From: Anaerolineae bacterium
GTDB taxonomy: Bacteria; Chloroflexota; Anaerolineae; Aggregatilineales; Phototrophicaceae
Reading direction: 5' to 3'
Assembly (NCBI GenBank): GCA_021296065.1
Contig: JAGWBD010000010.1
Coordinates: 1-42,438, forward strand
Length of the DNA: 42,438 nt
The translations under genes were made by a program, and so were the position numbers. The notes beneath the pieces are model-generated. The model worked only from the letters and a program-made list of their open reading frames with translations. It did not search any database and was not told where the DNA came from. Every line of letters starts with the position of its first letter. Position 1 is the stretch's first letter. This document shows positions 17,793-26,208 of the stretch, piece after piece.

Positions 17793-18581
17793 CTAGCGAT
17801 ACTGGCGCCGCGCCATGCGGCCCAGCAGATCCGGCGCCAGACGCCCGAGCAGCAGGACCAGGCGGTCGAATAGGCGCAGGGTGACGGAAGGGCGCGGCCG
17901 ACGAATGACGCGCAAAACGCCCCGTGCCACTTCTTCCGGCGGCATCACGGGCAGGCTGCTGCCCGCCTCGCGCGCGCCGGCGCCGAGACGACGCGTGTCA
18001 AATTCGGTCGCCGTGCGCCCGATCAGCATGTCCGTCACAAGAATACCCTCTTCCTCCAGTTCAAGCCGCAGGGAATGCGCCATGCTGCTCAGGAAGGCCT
18101 TGCTGGCCGCATAGGCGGCGCTGTAGGGCACGATCAGGGGGGCCGCCACCGAGGAAATGGTGATGATGTGTCCGCCGCCGCCCGCGCGCATGGCGGGCAC
18201 GGCGGCGCGCACGCTGTGCAGCACGCCGTCGATATTGGTGCGCAACAGGCTTTCCAGCGCGGCCCACTCCACGCTGACGAGCTCGCCCCGTAGCCCCACG
18301 CCGGCGTTGGCGACCAGAATGTCCAGACGCCCGAAGCGGGCCACACCCTGTTCGACAGCGCGAGCGACGTCCTCCTGCTGCGTCACGTCGCCGCTTGTGA
18401 CCAGCAAGTCACCAGGGAATTCGCGGGCATCGGCCACAAGCTGCGCCAGACGTTCCGGATTGCGCGCCATGCCAACGACCTGGAATCCGGCGCTCAGCAG
18501 GGCCAGCGTCGTGGCCCGGCCGATGCCGCTGGAAGCGCCCGTCACGAGGGCGACCCTTTTTTCAAAGCGGCCCGTTTCCAT
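17793..18581 (-). CDS. Short-chain dehydrogenase/reductase (SDR)
   Basis: A 262-residue classical SDR. The Rossmann motif is TGASSGIG (15-22), then NAGVG, the catalytic Ser in ITISSVAAP and the YAASK pair (Y-x3-K). The C-terminal 40 residues are basic and hydrophobic (RLFDRLVLLLGRLAPDLLGRMARRQYR), suggesting membrane association as in several SDRs acting on lipids. The substrate is not known. ATG at 18581 follows AAAGGATGCC; a TATACT element lies upstream on this strand at 18633-18638. It heads a probable two-gene operon with ybaK. Confidence 0.9.
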   Translation of the reverse strand: METGRFEKRVALVTGASSGIGRATTLALLSAGFQVVGMARNPERLAQLVADAREFPGDLLVTSGDVTQQEDVARAVEQGVARFGRLDILVANAGVGLRGELVSVEWAALESLLRTNIDGVLHSVRAAVPAMRAGGGGHIITISSVAAPLIVPYSAAYAASKAFLSSMAHSLRLELEEEGILVTDMLIGRTATEFDTRRLGAGAREAGSSLPVMPPEEVARGVLRVIRRPRPSVTLRLFDRLVLLLGRLAPDLLGRMARRQYR

Positions 18582-18632
18582 GGCATCCTTTCAGGCCTGC
18601 TTGCGGCAATTGCCGGCGCGTGTGCGATACGC

Positions 18633-18641
18633 AGTATAGCG
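18633..18641 (-). promoter_or_regulatory. -10 promoter element of the SDR-ybaK unit
   Basis: The minus strand reads CGC TATACT, keeping the G of the extended motif but not the T. It lies 51 nt before the SDR start. It is divergent from the CHAD element 30 bp away. Confidence 0.45.
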
Positions 18642-18670
18642 TGGCGCCACGCCCCTACATTGCCAGGAAG

Positions 18671-18679
18671 GGCTATACT
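18671..18679 (+). promoter_or_regulatory. -10 promoter element of the CHAD gene
   Basis: GGC TATACT, its last base 35 nt before the proposed TTG start. The spacing matches other genes in the window and supports that start. Confidence 0.5.
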
Positions 18680-18714
18680 GGGATCAGGACTGGCAGAAGT
18701 GGAATCATCGGGCC

Positions 18715-19674
18715 TTGATCGGCGGGCAGGAACTGCGCAGGGAACTGGACGATCGTCTGACGGCCAGCGCCGGAGCGTTGCGACCGGATGAACCGGTGAG
18801 CGAAGCCGGCCGCAAGGTCCTGCTGGAGGAATTCCGCAACGTGCTGGCGCGCGAGGAAGGCAGCCGCAGCGGCGCGGACATCGAAGACCTGCACCAGTTG
18901 CGCGTCGCCATGCGCAAGTCACGTAGCGTCATGCGCCTGCTGCGGCCCTGGTTCCGGACCCGGGTCATTCGACGCCACAACGAGGCCATGCGCAGCGTCA
19001 TGCGCGCAGCGGGCCCGGTGCGCGACCTGGACGTGCTACGTGAGGATCTGCTTGCCCGGGACCGCGCCGACGCCACTGATTTGCAGCAGAGTCTGGTGGC
19101 GCTGGACAGGCAAAGGACAGGGTTGCGCGGCAAGTTGCTGTTTGCGCTTTACAGCGACTCCTGGGAACAGTTCCTGATTGACTATACGGATTTCCTGGTA
19201 ACTCCTGGCGCCGGCGTTCCCAGGAGCAGGCCGGGCAGGATTGTCGCGCAGCAGGCACGTCATGTTTTGCCGCTGCTGGTGCAGCAGCGATTAACGCGGG
19301 TGCTCGCCTACGGCCCCCACGTTGCGGATGCCGATGGCGAACGCCTGCACGACCTGCGCATTCAATGCAAACGCTTGCGCTATGCGCTGTCGACCTTCGA
19401 TGCCCTGCTGGGGCCGGAGGTCAAGGAATACATCGGAGAACTCAAGCGGGTGCAAGACCACCTCGGGCGACTGAACGATATCGCGGTCGCCAGGGGGCTG
19501 TTGCCAGGGTTGATGCCTGGGCTGGACTTTGCGTCCTGTGAAATCCTGTACACGTATCGACAAGACCTGGCGGAAGAGCGCGATCAATTGCGGGACTCCT
19601 TTCCAGCCACGTGGGAGCGATTCACCAGCCGGGAAATCCGTCAGTTGCTGGCCCATGCCCTGCTGCAGCTGTGA
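18715..19674 (+). CDS. CHAD domain-containing protein
   Basis: A 319-residue CHAD (conserved histidine alpha-helical domain) protein. Two halves each show the signature: DLHQLRVAMRKSRSVMRLLRPWF with AGPVRDLDVLRE near residues 58-108, and RLHDLRIQCKRLRYALSTFDAL with VQDHLGRLNDIAVARGL near 209-263. CHAD proteins bind polyphosphate through these histidines and basic residues and are often fused or adjacent to CYTH domains; a free-standing CYTH protein is encoded at 27038-27670. The start is uncertain: TTG at 18715 is the first candidate after the promoter-like TATACT at 18674-18679, and no good Shine-Dalgarno is seen. It ends 14 nt from the convergent GT39-like gene. Confidence 0.86.
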   Translation: MIGGQELRRELDDRLTASAGALRPDEPVSEAGRKVLLEEFRNVLAREEGSRSGADIEDLHQLRVAMRKSRSVMRLLRPWFRTRVIRRHNEAMRSVMRAAGPVRDLDVLREDLLARDRADATDLQQSLVALDRQRTGLRGKLLFALYSDSWEQFLIDYTDFLVTPGAGVPRSRPGRIVAQQARHVLPLLVQQRLTRVLAYGPHVADADGERLHDLRIQCKRLRYALSTFDALLGPEVKEYIGELKRVQDHLGRLNDIAVARGLLPGLMPGLDFASCEILYTYRQDLAEERDQLRDSFPATWERFTSREIRQLLAHALLQL

Positions 19675-19688
19675 CGAACCTGGCGCGA

Positions 19689-22184
19689 TCACTGTGGCGA
19701 GTCAGCCAGCAAGACGAGGCGTTCATCGAGGAGAATGCTGTCACCGGCCGGCCGGCCGTCAACCGTGAGGGGCAGACGTTGGCCGCTGCGCCAGTCGTAG
19801 ATTCCGATCCACAGTCCGGGATTTTCCACTGCAGTTGCGTCGATGTCCTGTGCAAGACGCAGCAGGCGTTCGTCACGGATGAATTCGCCCTGATCCCAGA
19901 GAAGGGTTGAGTAATAGCGGCCAGCCGCATCCAGCCCGACCGGGCCGTCCCAGTTGGCGATCAGGTTGCCCTCGCCGTCGCGCAGGTGTACAAGGATCGA
20001 ATAATCCCGCGTTGCCATAGCCATTGCTTCCCAATACAACGCCAAAGTCAAGTCCCTCCCTGGCCAGAGGCGTACGTCTTCCAGGGCGTGACCCCGAAAA
20101 CGGGCGAAGTCGCCGAAGACGACGGCCTGGCGGGGGTCACGGTCGGCGGGTGTCGGTCGAAAACGCAGCGCGGTATTTACGGAATACAGCGAGTAGCGGA
20201 AGTCGCCATCATCGCTGAAACCGGTACGGCGCATGACGTTGTCCATTTGGGAACCGGCCAACGCCAGGGCGCCCAGGACCTGGTTGCTGCCTGGCGCTGT
20301 TGCATCCCACTGCAGCGGGTTTTCCGGCACGCCGTCCACGTAAAGGTCCACGTCATCCAGTTCCGGCAGGCGCGTCGGGCTGGCCGAGACTCGAATGTCG
20401 GCAAGGGGAAAGAAGAAAGGCAGGCGCCGTACGCCAGGCGCAGCGACAACCAGGTCGACATCCGGCTGTTTTCGTTGCAGGCGTTGCAGTTGGTCTACCA
20501 GTTGCATCAGCGCCATGTTGCCGGACTCAAGCCTTGCCCTGTCGTCCGGGAAGCGACCTGCCTGTAGCCATTCGTTGCCAATGGCCGGATCGTTAAGCGT
20601 GCTTGAGATGCCGGGCAGCGCAAGGCAACAAAGCACGACCAGGCCCAGAGCGTGTGTTCGGGCGGACCAGCGGCGCAGGCGCGCCGGGTCCAGCCAGTGA
20701 TTCAACGCCAGGGCGCAGGGGAGAACAAGCAGCGGGACGATGGCGAAGGACAAGCGATAATGATAGCTGTAGGACCAGAGCCAGGTGACGAACCACGGGA
20801 GTGCCAGCGCCAACCCCCAGACGCAGGTGGCGATCGCAGCGCGAGCCGGGCCGGACTGCGGCAGCAGCGGTCTCAGGCTGCGCCAGAGCAGCAGGGCGCC
20901 TGCGGCCAGCAAGGCCCATTCATGCGCCACCAGACGACGGGCGGGAAAGACCGCTACCAGACCATCAGGTTGCCACTGGCCGGGAATGGAAGGCAGCAGC
21001 GCGGCTGCGATCAAAACAAGAGCGGCGATCAGTTGGCGCGCGCGGATGCGACTGGCGAAGGGAGCCCGGCCCAACGCAAGCAAGAGGCAGGCCAGAGCCA
21101 ACAGTGGCCAGCCGAATTCCGCGCCACTGCGCGCCGCGCGCTCCAGCCAGAGGGCGTCCGGGAAGTCGATGGCGTTGTGCCCCAATGCCAGATTGCGCAG
21201 GTACCAGACGGCGCCGTGGGGCAGGCAGGCGAGAATCGTCAGCAGTGCGACCGTGAAGCGCGGTCGGAATGCGCGCCAGTCCCCCGCTACACGCCACAGC
21301 TCGATGACCAGCAGCAAGGTCATCCCGAGAATGAAAGCGCCCGCTGTAGGCTTGGTCCACAGGGCAGTTCCCAGCAAAAGGCCGGCGATGACGGCGTGGC
21401 GATGGCGCTGCCGTTCGTCCGTCCAGGCCTGCAAAAAGAAGGTCGCCGCCAGGGTGAAGAGCATGGTGAGCACGATTTCGAGATCGCCAAAGCGCGCCCA
21501 TTCGCCGCTGTGCGGGTAAAGCGTCCAGAGCGCGGCGGCGATGATGCCGACACGTCGGCTGAAGAGCCGCGTGCCCGCCAGGTAGACCGCCAGCGCGCAA
21601 CCCTGGTGTGTGAAAAAAAGCACGGTGCGCGCGGCGTGATCGTCGACGCTGCCGGTCAGCAACTGCGCCCAGGTGTACTGCAATGGCAAAAACTGCGGAT
21701 AGTAGCCAATGCTGGCCGGGATGGCGCCGGTCAGGGTGTAGAGACGCCCTTCGTAACCGTAAACCCACAGCGCGTCGTAGGCGGTGAAGGGCCACCAGGC
21801 GATGCTGTACAGGCGTGGCAGCAGGGCCAGCACGATCAGGACCAGCAGGAGTTTCTCAAGGCCGGTCAACGCGGCAGACCCGGCCCTGGCGGGGACAGGT
21901 TGGCGACCTTTGCGCCAGGCCAGTACAAGGCCAACGCAGGTCATGGCTAGGACGCCGGCGAGCACGGGCTCAAGTTGCAGGCTGCCGACCATGCCGAGAG
22001 GCAGCATCCAGAGCGTGAGCAGCAGCGGCCCGAACGCGGCGGCCAGCGCAATCACGCTGGCCCGCGAGGCCCAGGCGTCGCGGGGCAAAATGACCAGCGC
22101 CCAGGGGATGCCGAGCCCTGCATACACTAGCAGAAGCCCCGGCAGGGGCGTAAGGCTGGCGCTTAACCAGTAGGGCAGGGCCAT
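19689..22184 (-). CDS. GT39-like polytopic glycosyltransferase with C-terminal extracytoplasmic domain
   Basis: An 831-residue membrane protein. The first 540 residues or so hold more than ten hydrophobic segments in the pattern of the dolichyl-phosphate-mannose/ArnT-like GT-C superfamily. WWPFTAYDALWVYGYEG (about 132-148) carries the acidic residue expected in the first external loop, and HSGEWARFGDLEIVLTMLF and ALWTKPTAGAF match the ring of conserved positions. The remaining 280 residues are soluble, probably beta-rich, ending LPLTVDGRPAGDS-ILLDERLVLL. Such enzymes use lipid-linked sugars to glycosylate envelope lipids or proteins; substrate unknown. ATG at 22184 is 25 nt after the biotin carrier protein, so it is probably the last gene of the operon starting at 29905. 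Confidence 0.78.
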   Translation of the reverse strand: MALPYWLSASLTPLPGLLLVYAGLGIPWALVILPRDAWASRASVIALAAAFGPLLLTLWMLPLGMVGSLQLEPVLAGVLAMTCVGLVLAWRKGRQPVPARAGSAALTGLEKLLLVLIVLALLPRLYSIAWWPFTAYDALWVYGYEGRLYTLTGAIPASIGYYPQFLPLQYTWAQLLTGSVDDHAARTVLFFTHQGCALAVYLAGTRLFSRRVGIIAAALWTLYPHSGEWARFGDLEIVLTMLFTLAATFFLQAWTDERQRHRHAVIAGLLLGTALWTKPTAGAFILGMTLLLVIELWRVAGDWRAFRPRFTVALLTILACLPHGAVWYLRNLALGHNAIDFPDALWLERAARSGAEFGWPLLALACLLLALGRAPFASRIRARQLIAALVLIAAALLPSIPGQWQPDGLVAVFPARRLVAHEWALLAAGALLLWRSLRPLLPQSGPARAAIATCVWGLALALPWFVTWLWSYSYHYRLSFAIVPLLVLPCALALNHWLDPARLRRWSARTHALGLVVLCCLALPGISSTLNDPAIGNEWLQAGRFPDDRARLESGNMALMQLVDQLQRLQRKQPDVDLVVAAPGVRRLPFFFPLADIRVSASPTRLPELDDVDLYVDGVPENPLQWDATAPGSNQVLGALALAGSQMDNVMRRTGFSDDGDFRYSLYSVNTALRFRPTPADRDPRQAVVFGDFARFRGHALEDVRLWPGRDLTLALYWEAMAMATRDYSILVHLRDGEGNLIANWDGPVGLDAAGRYYSTLLWDQGEFIRDERLLRLAQDIDATAVENPGLWIGIYDWRSGQRLPLTVDGRPAGDSILLDERLVLLADSPQ

Positions 22185-22209
22185 GGGTCCGTTGTGCCTG
22201 GTGCCCGGC

Positions 22210-22740
22210 TCAATCGTCCGGCGGGCGCACGACGATCAGCAGATCGCCCTTGTCGACAGTCTGCCCCTCGTGGCAATTGATGCTCTCCACCGTGCCGCCG
22301 ACGGTCGCCTGCAGTTCATTCTGCATCTTCATGGATTCAAGGATGACCAGCGTGTCGCCTTCGTTGACCGACTGACCGCTTGCGACGGGCACCTGCACGA
22401 TCAGCCCCGGCATGGGCGCGCTGACGTCACCGGAACGCTTCAACAGGCCGCCACTGCGCTGGGCCAGCATCATGGCGTGCTCGTCCAGCACCGTGGATTC
22501 GTAGAGGTGGCCATTCATGAGCACGTCAAAGTGGCCGCGTTCGCCGTCGATGACCACCTGCAACGAGCGGTTGTTCATGATGATCGAATACAGAGAGGGG
22601 CCCAGCGACAGAAAATCCACCTGGCGCGGCTCGCCGTTGACCAGAAGCTGGCCCTCGTTGCCGACCTCGATTTCGAAGCGCTGGCCGTTGATTTCGGTGA
22701 CGTATTTCTTCGGTGCATTCGTTCCCAGCGGACGACCCAC
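22210..22740 (-). CDS. accB: Biotin carboxyl carrier protein of acyl-CoA carboxylase; start codon uncertain
   Basis: From the proposed GTG at 22740 this is 176 residues. KKYVTEINGQRFEIEVGNEG (11-30) begins the homologous part. A C-terminal biotinyl domain follows, with APMPGLIVQV (108-117) and ILESMKMQNEL, whose K138 is the biotinylation site. Carrier proteins of this type shuttle carboxybiotin between the biotin carboxylase and the carboxyltransferase, both encoded just upstream. No ATG and no ribosome binding site occurs where one is expected, just before KKY (22710); the GTG is the nearest usable start. The frame overlaps the tail of the carboxylase gene by 166 nt. See the finding on this junction. 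Confidence 0.75.
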   Translation of the reverse strand: MGRPLGTNAPKKYVTEINGQRFEIEVGNEGQLLVNGEPRQVDFLSLGPSLYSIIMNNRSLQVVIDGERGHFDVLMNGHLYESTVLDEHAMMLAQRSGGLLKRSGDVSAPMPGLIVQVPVASGQSVNEGDTLVILESMKMQNELQATVGGTVESINCHEGQTVDKGDLLIVVRPPDD

Positions 22741-24227
22741 TTCCAGTTGCTGGTATCGCGCTCGGGCGCGGTGACGACCTGCGCCGCCAGCTGACGACGG
22801 CGATGGGCGAAGAGGGTGGCGGCGATGGCCGCCGTTTCGGTTTCGTTGCGCGTGGGGCTGCGATCGTAGGTCTTCATGTTGAAGCGCTCGTCGACAAAAC
22901 CGGTGTCGATGCGGCCGGCGATGAAGCTGAAGCTGTTGAGCAGGTTGAGATGAAAGGGGATGTTGTGTTTGAGGCCCATGATGGTGTATTCGCCGAGGGC
23001 GCGGCGCATGCGCAGCATGGCCTCGGCGCGGTCCTCGCCCCAGCAAATCAGCTTGGCGATCATGCTGTCGTACCAGGGGGTGATCTCGAAACCGGCATAC
23101 ACGCCGCTGTCCACGCGCACGCCGGGGCCGGTCGGCGTGATGAGTGTGCTGATGCGCCCGGTCGAGGGGATGAAATTCATGTAGGGGTCTTCGGCGTTGA
23201 TGCGACACTCGATGGCGTGGCCATAGGGCGTGAACAGGTTCTCTTCGCGGGTCATCGGGCGGCCGCGCGCGATGCGGATTTGCTCGCGCACCAGGTCAAT
23301 GCCGGTGATCAACTCCGTCACCGGATGTTCGACCTGCAGACGCGTGTTCATTTCCAGAAAGTAATAGTTTCGCTGGCGGTCGACCATGCATTCGATGGTG
23401 CCGGCATTGACGTAGCCGACGGAACGCGCGGCGGCGATGGCCATGGCGCCCATGCGCTCTCGCAGGTCCGCGTCCATGAAGACCGAGGGCGCTTCCTCGA
23501 CCAGCTTCTGGTGGCGCCGTTGAATCGAGCACTCGCGCTCGCCCAGGTGAATGGTGTTGCCGTGCGTGTCGGCGAGGATCTGAAACTCGATGTGACGCGC
23601 GCCGGTCAGCAGTTTTTCTATGTACACGTCGCCGTTGCCAAAGGCGCTGCCGGCTTCGCGGCGGGCGGTGGCCAGGGCGTCCCCAAAGTCTTCGGCCCGC
23701 AACACCTTGCGCATGCCCTTGCCGCCACCACCGGCGATGGCCTTGACCATCAGGGGGTAGCCGATACGTTCGGCTTCGGCGCCCAGATCTTCATCGCGCA
23801 GGCCGGCCTCACTACCGGGAATCAGCGGCACGCCGTGGCGCGTGACGGCGCTGCGCGCGGCCTGCTTGTCGCCCATGGTGGCAATGGCCGCAGGCGGCGG
23901 CCCAATCCAGACCAGGCCCTCGTCGAGCACCTGCTGCGCGAAATCCGCGTTCTCGGCGAGGAAACCGTAGCCAGGGTGGATGGCATCGGCGCCGGTGCGG
24001 CGGGCGGCCTCGATGAGCGCGTCCATACGCAGGTAACTGCTGGCGGGCGCCGGTTCCCCGATGTGCACAGCCTCGTCGGCGAAGCGCACGTGCAGGGCGG
24101 TGCGGTCGGCATCGGACCAGACGGCCACGGTCGGAATGCCAAGGTCGCGACAGGTGCGGATGATGCGCACGGCGATTTCGCCACGGTTGGCGATGAGCAC
24201 CTTGTTGATGTTGGTCTGTTCGGCCAT
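22575..24227 (-). CDS. accC: Acyl-CoA carboxylase biotin carboxylase subunit, with read-through tail
   Basis: A 550-residue ATP-grasp biotin carboxylase that carboxylates biotin with bicarbonate and ATP. Visible are the N-terminal KVLIANRGEIAVRIIRTCRDLG, IHPGYGFLAENADFAQ, the glycine-rich AGGGGKGMRKV lid, HLGERECSIQRRHQKLVEEAPS and the active-site EMNTRLQVEHPVTE. Recognisable biotin carboxylase sequence ends near residue 506 (NWKWVVRWERMHR). The last 45 residues (22710 to 22575) are an out-of-frame reading of the biotin carrier gene and look non-native, with runs such as STASASKSRSATRAS. ATG at 24227 starts 13 nt after the carboxyltransferase stop. Confidence 0.93.
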   Translation of the reverse strand: MAEQTNINKVLIANRGEIAVRIIRTCRDLGIPTVAVWSDADRTALHVRFADEAVHIGEPAPASSYLRMDALIEAARRTGADAIHPGYGFLAENADFAQQVLDEGLVWIGPPPAAIATMGDKQAARSAVTRHGVPLIPGSEAGLRDEDLGAEAERIGYPLMVKAIAGGGGKGMRKVLRAEDFGDALATARREAGSAFGNGDVYIEKLLTGARHIEFQILADTHGNTIHLGERECSIQRRHQKLVEEAPSVFMDADLRERMGAMAIAAARSVGYVNAGTIECMVDRQRNYYFLEMNTRLQVEHPVTELITGIDLVREQIRIARGRPMTREENLFTPYGHAIECRINAEDPYMNFIPSTGRISTLITPTGPGVRVDSGVYAGFEITPWYDSMIAKLICWGEDRAEAMLRMRRALGEYTIMGLKHNIPFHLNLLNSFSFIAGRIDTGFVDERFNMKTYDRSPTRNETETAAIAATLFAHRRRQLAAQVVTAPERDTSNWKWVVRWERMHRRNTSPKSTASASKSRSATRASFWSTASRARWIFCRWAPLCIRSS

Positions 24228-24240
24228 GGCTTCTGCCTAA

Positions 24241-25803
24241 CTAAAGCGGGATGTTGCCATGCTTGCGCGGCGGGTTGGAGTCGCGCTTGTTTTGCAGCAC
24301 CTGCAGCGCATTGATGAGACGCGGGCGGGTCTGGTAGGGCTCGATGATGTCGTCGATGAAACCGCGCGCGGCGGCGACGTAGGGGCTGGCGAAACGGCTG
24401 CGGTAATCGGCCGCCAGTTCTGTTTTGCGCCGCGCCGGATCGTCGGCTTCCTCAAGCTCCCGCCGGTGGATGATTTCGACCGCGCCTTCCGGCCCCATGA
24501 CGGCAATCTCGGCGCTGGGCCAGGCCAGGTTGAGATCGCCGCGAAGATGGCTGCTGCTCATCACGAGGTAAGCGCCGCCATAGGCCTTGCGCGTGGTGAC
24601 GGCCAGTTTGGGCACGGTCGCCTCGCAATAGGCGAAGAGCAGCTTGGCGCCGGAGGTGATGATGCCGCTGTGTTCCTGGTCGGTGCCGGGCAGATAGCCA
24701 GGCACGTCGACAAAGGTCACGAGAGGCACATTGAAGGCGTCGCAACTGCGCACAAAGCGGGCGGCCTTCTCGCTGGCGTTGATATCCAGCACGCCGGCCA
24801 GCACCATGGGCTGGTTGGCGACGATGCCCACGCTGAAGCCGCCCAGGCGCGCGAAGCCGCAGATGATGTTGGCGGCGTAGTCCTGCTGGGTCTCGTAGAA
24901 CAGGCCGTCATCCACGACGCGGTGGATGATGTCCTTCATGTCATAGGGTCGATTGGCGTCCACCGGCACGATGCTGTCGAGGGCCGTGTCGGCGCGCAGG
25001 GGATCGTCACTGCTGGCGACGAAGGGCGCGTCTTCCATGTTGTTTTGCGGCAAATAACCCAGCAATTCACGCACCATCAGCAAGGCGTGGGTCTCGTCCT
25101 GGCCAACCAGGTGGCAGACGCCGCTGCGCGAGGCATGCACCGCCGCCCCGCCCAATTCATCGAAGCTGACGTCTTCGTTCAGCACCTGGCGCACGACTTC
25201 GGGGCCGGTGATGAACATATAACTGGTATCTCGCACCATGATGGTGAAGTCGGTCAGCGCGGGGCTGTAGACCGCGCCGCCGGCGCAGGGCCCCATGATG
25301 ACGCTGATCTGCGGGATGACGCCACTGGCAAGGGTGTTGCGCAAAAAGATTTCCCCGTAACCGCCGAGGCTGTCGACACCCTCCTGAATGCGCGCGCCGC
25401 CGCTGTCGTTGAGGCCAATGACTGGCGCGCCCACCTTCATCGCCTTGTCCATAATCTTGACGATCCTGCCCGCGTGGGCCTCGCTCAGGGTGCCGCCAAT
25501 GACGGTGAAGTCCTGGGAGAAGACGTAGACCAGGCGACCGTCAATGGTGCCCCAGCCGGTGACCACGCTGTCGCCGGGCGTGCGCCGGTCGCCCATGCCG
25601 AAATCCGTGCTGCGATGCTCGGCGAAGGCGTCAAGTTCACGAAAGCTGCCGGGATCGAGCAGGATGTCGAGACGCTCGCGTGCGGTCTGTCGGCCGGATT
25701 CGTGCTGGCGGCGGATGCGATCTTCACCGCCACCCAGCTGGCCTTGCGCGCGGCGCTGGCGCAATAGATCGATGCCGGTTTTGCCTTCAGGTTTGGAAGT
25801 CAT
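24241..25803 (-). CDS. pccB: Acyl-CoA (probably propionyl-CoA) carboxylase carboxyltransferase subunit
   Basis: A 520-residue biotin-dependent carboxyltransferase that moves the carboxyl group from carboxybiotin to an acyl-CoA. Family blocks: [42 protein letters not shown], the oxyanion-hole segment [75 protein letters not shown] and [15 protein letters not shown]. Overall this is PccB/AccD5 type. Methylmalonyl-CoA epimerase at 29981 favours propionyl-CoA as substrate (inference). ATG at 25803 overlaps the upstream membrane-protein stop as ATGA and follows GGGGAC. The downstream biotin carboxylase and carrier genes complete the enzyme. Confidence 0.93.
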   Translation of the reverse strand: MTSKPEGKTGIDLLRQRRAQGQLGGGEDRIRRQHESGRQTARERLDILLDPGSFRELDAFAEHRSTDFGMGDRRTPGDSVVTGWGTIDGRLVYVFSQDFTVIGGTLSEAHAGRIVKIMDKAMKVGAPVIGLNDSGGARIQEGVDSLGGYGEIFLRNTLASGVIPQISVIMGPCAGGAVYSPALTDFTIMVRDTSYMFITGPEVVRQVLNEDVSFDELGGAAVHASRSGVCHLVGQDETHALLMVRELLGYLPQNNMEDAPFVASSDDPLRADTALDSIVPVDANRPYDMKDIIHRVVDDGLFYETQQDYAANIICGFARLGGFSVGIVANQPMVLAGVLDINASEKAARFVRSCDAFNVPLVTFVDVPGYLPGTDQEHSGIITSGAKLLFAYCEATVPKLAVTTRKAYGGAYLVMSSSHLRGDLNLAWPSAEIAVMGPEGAVEIIHRRELEEADDPARRKTELAADYRSRFASPYVAAARGFIDDIIEPYQTRPRLINALQVLQNKRDSNPPRKHGNIPL

Positions 25804-26186
25804 GTCCCCGGCTTCCGTTGGCTCGCGGTCCGGTAGCGATACAGGACGAGCAAGGCCAGTAACAGGACGAGCAAAAGGACGGGCATTCGGCCCTGAACAT
25901 AGTCCGCGCGCGCGAAAACAAGCAGGCGCAAGACAGCAATCGCGACGTAGAGCAGCAGCGCTTGCCACAGCCACCGGGTCGGCAGCCCGCGCCACAGGTT
26001 AACGGCCAGCCAGGCGAAAATCAATGCCCACGCCAACGTCAACACCAGCTCCAGCGGCAGGACCAGACTGAGCTGCGGCAGGATTTCGGCCGGGACCCGC
26101 GTGAGGTTCAGCAGGGCGCCCATCTGCACAAGCAACATTAGCAGGGCCAGCAGGGCGTGGCGCGGGTGGCGGCTTTTGGTTGCCAT
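25800..26186 (-). CDS. Small integral membrane protein of unknown function
   Basis: A 128-residue protein with a short basic N-terminus ([10 protein letters not shown]) and about four hydrophobic segments: 10-30, 36-58, 66-88 and 97-117, ending in [13 protein letters not shown] do not recognise a family. ATG at 26186 is chosen over an ATG 39 nt upstream because GAAGGGC precedes it. Its TGA overlaps the ATG of the carboxyltransferase (ATGA), so the two are translationally coupled, which suggests a native member of the acyl-CoA carboxylase operon. Its base composition is like the rest of the window, unlike the TIR gene directly upstream. Confidence 0.7.
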   Translation of the reverse strand: MATKSRHPRHALLALLMLLVQMGALLNLTRVPAEILPQLSLVLPLELVLTLAWALIFAWLAVNLWRGLPTRWLWQALLLYVAIAVLRLLVFARADYVQGRMPVLLLVLLLALLVLYRYRTASQRKPGT

Positions 26187-26208
26187 GTATCGCCCTTCAG
26201 GAATAAGA

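Noticed and set aside
22575-22709. The last 45 residues of the biotin carboxylase frame as a genuine domain
   Set aside because: They are the out-of-frame reading of the carrier protein gene and have biased Ser/Arg/Ala composition with no recognisable motif.
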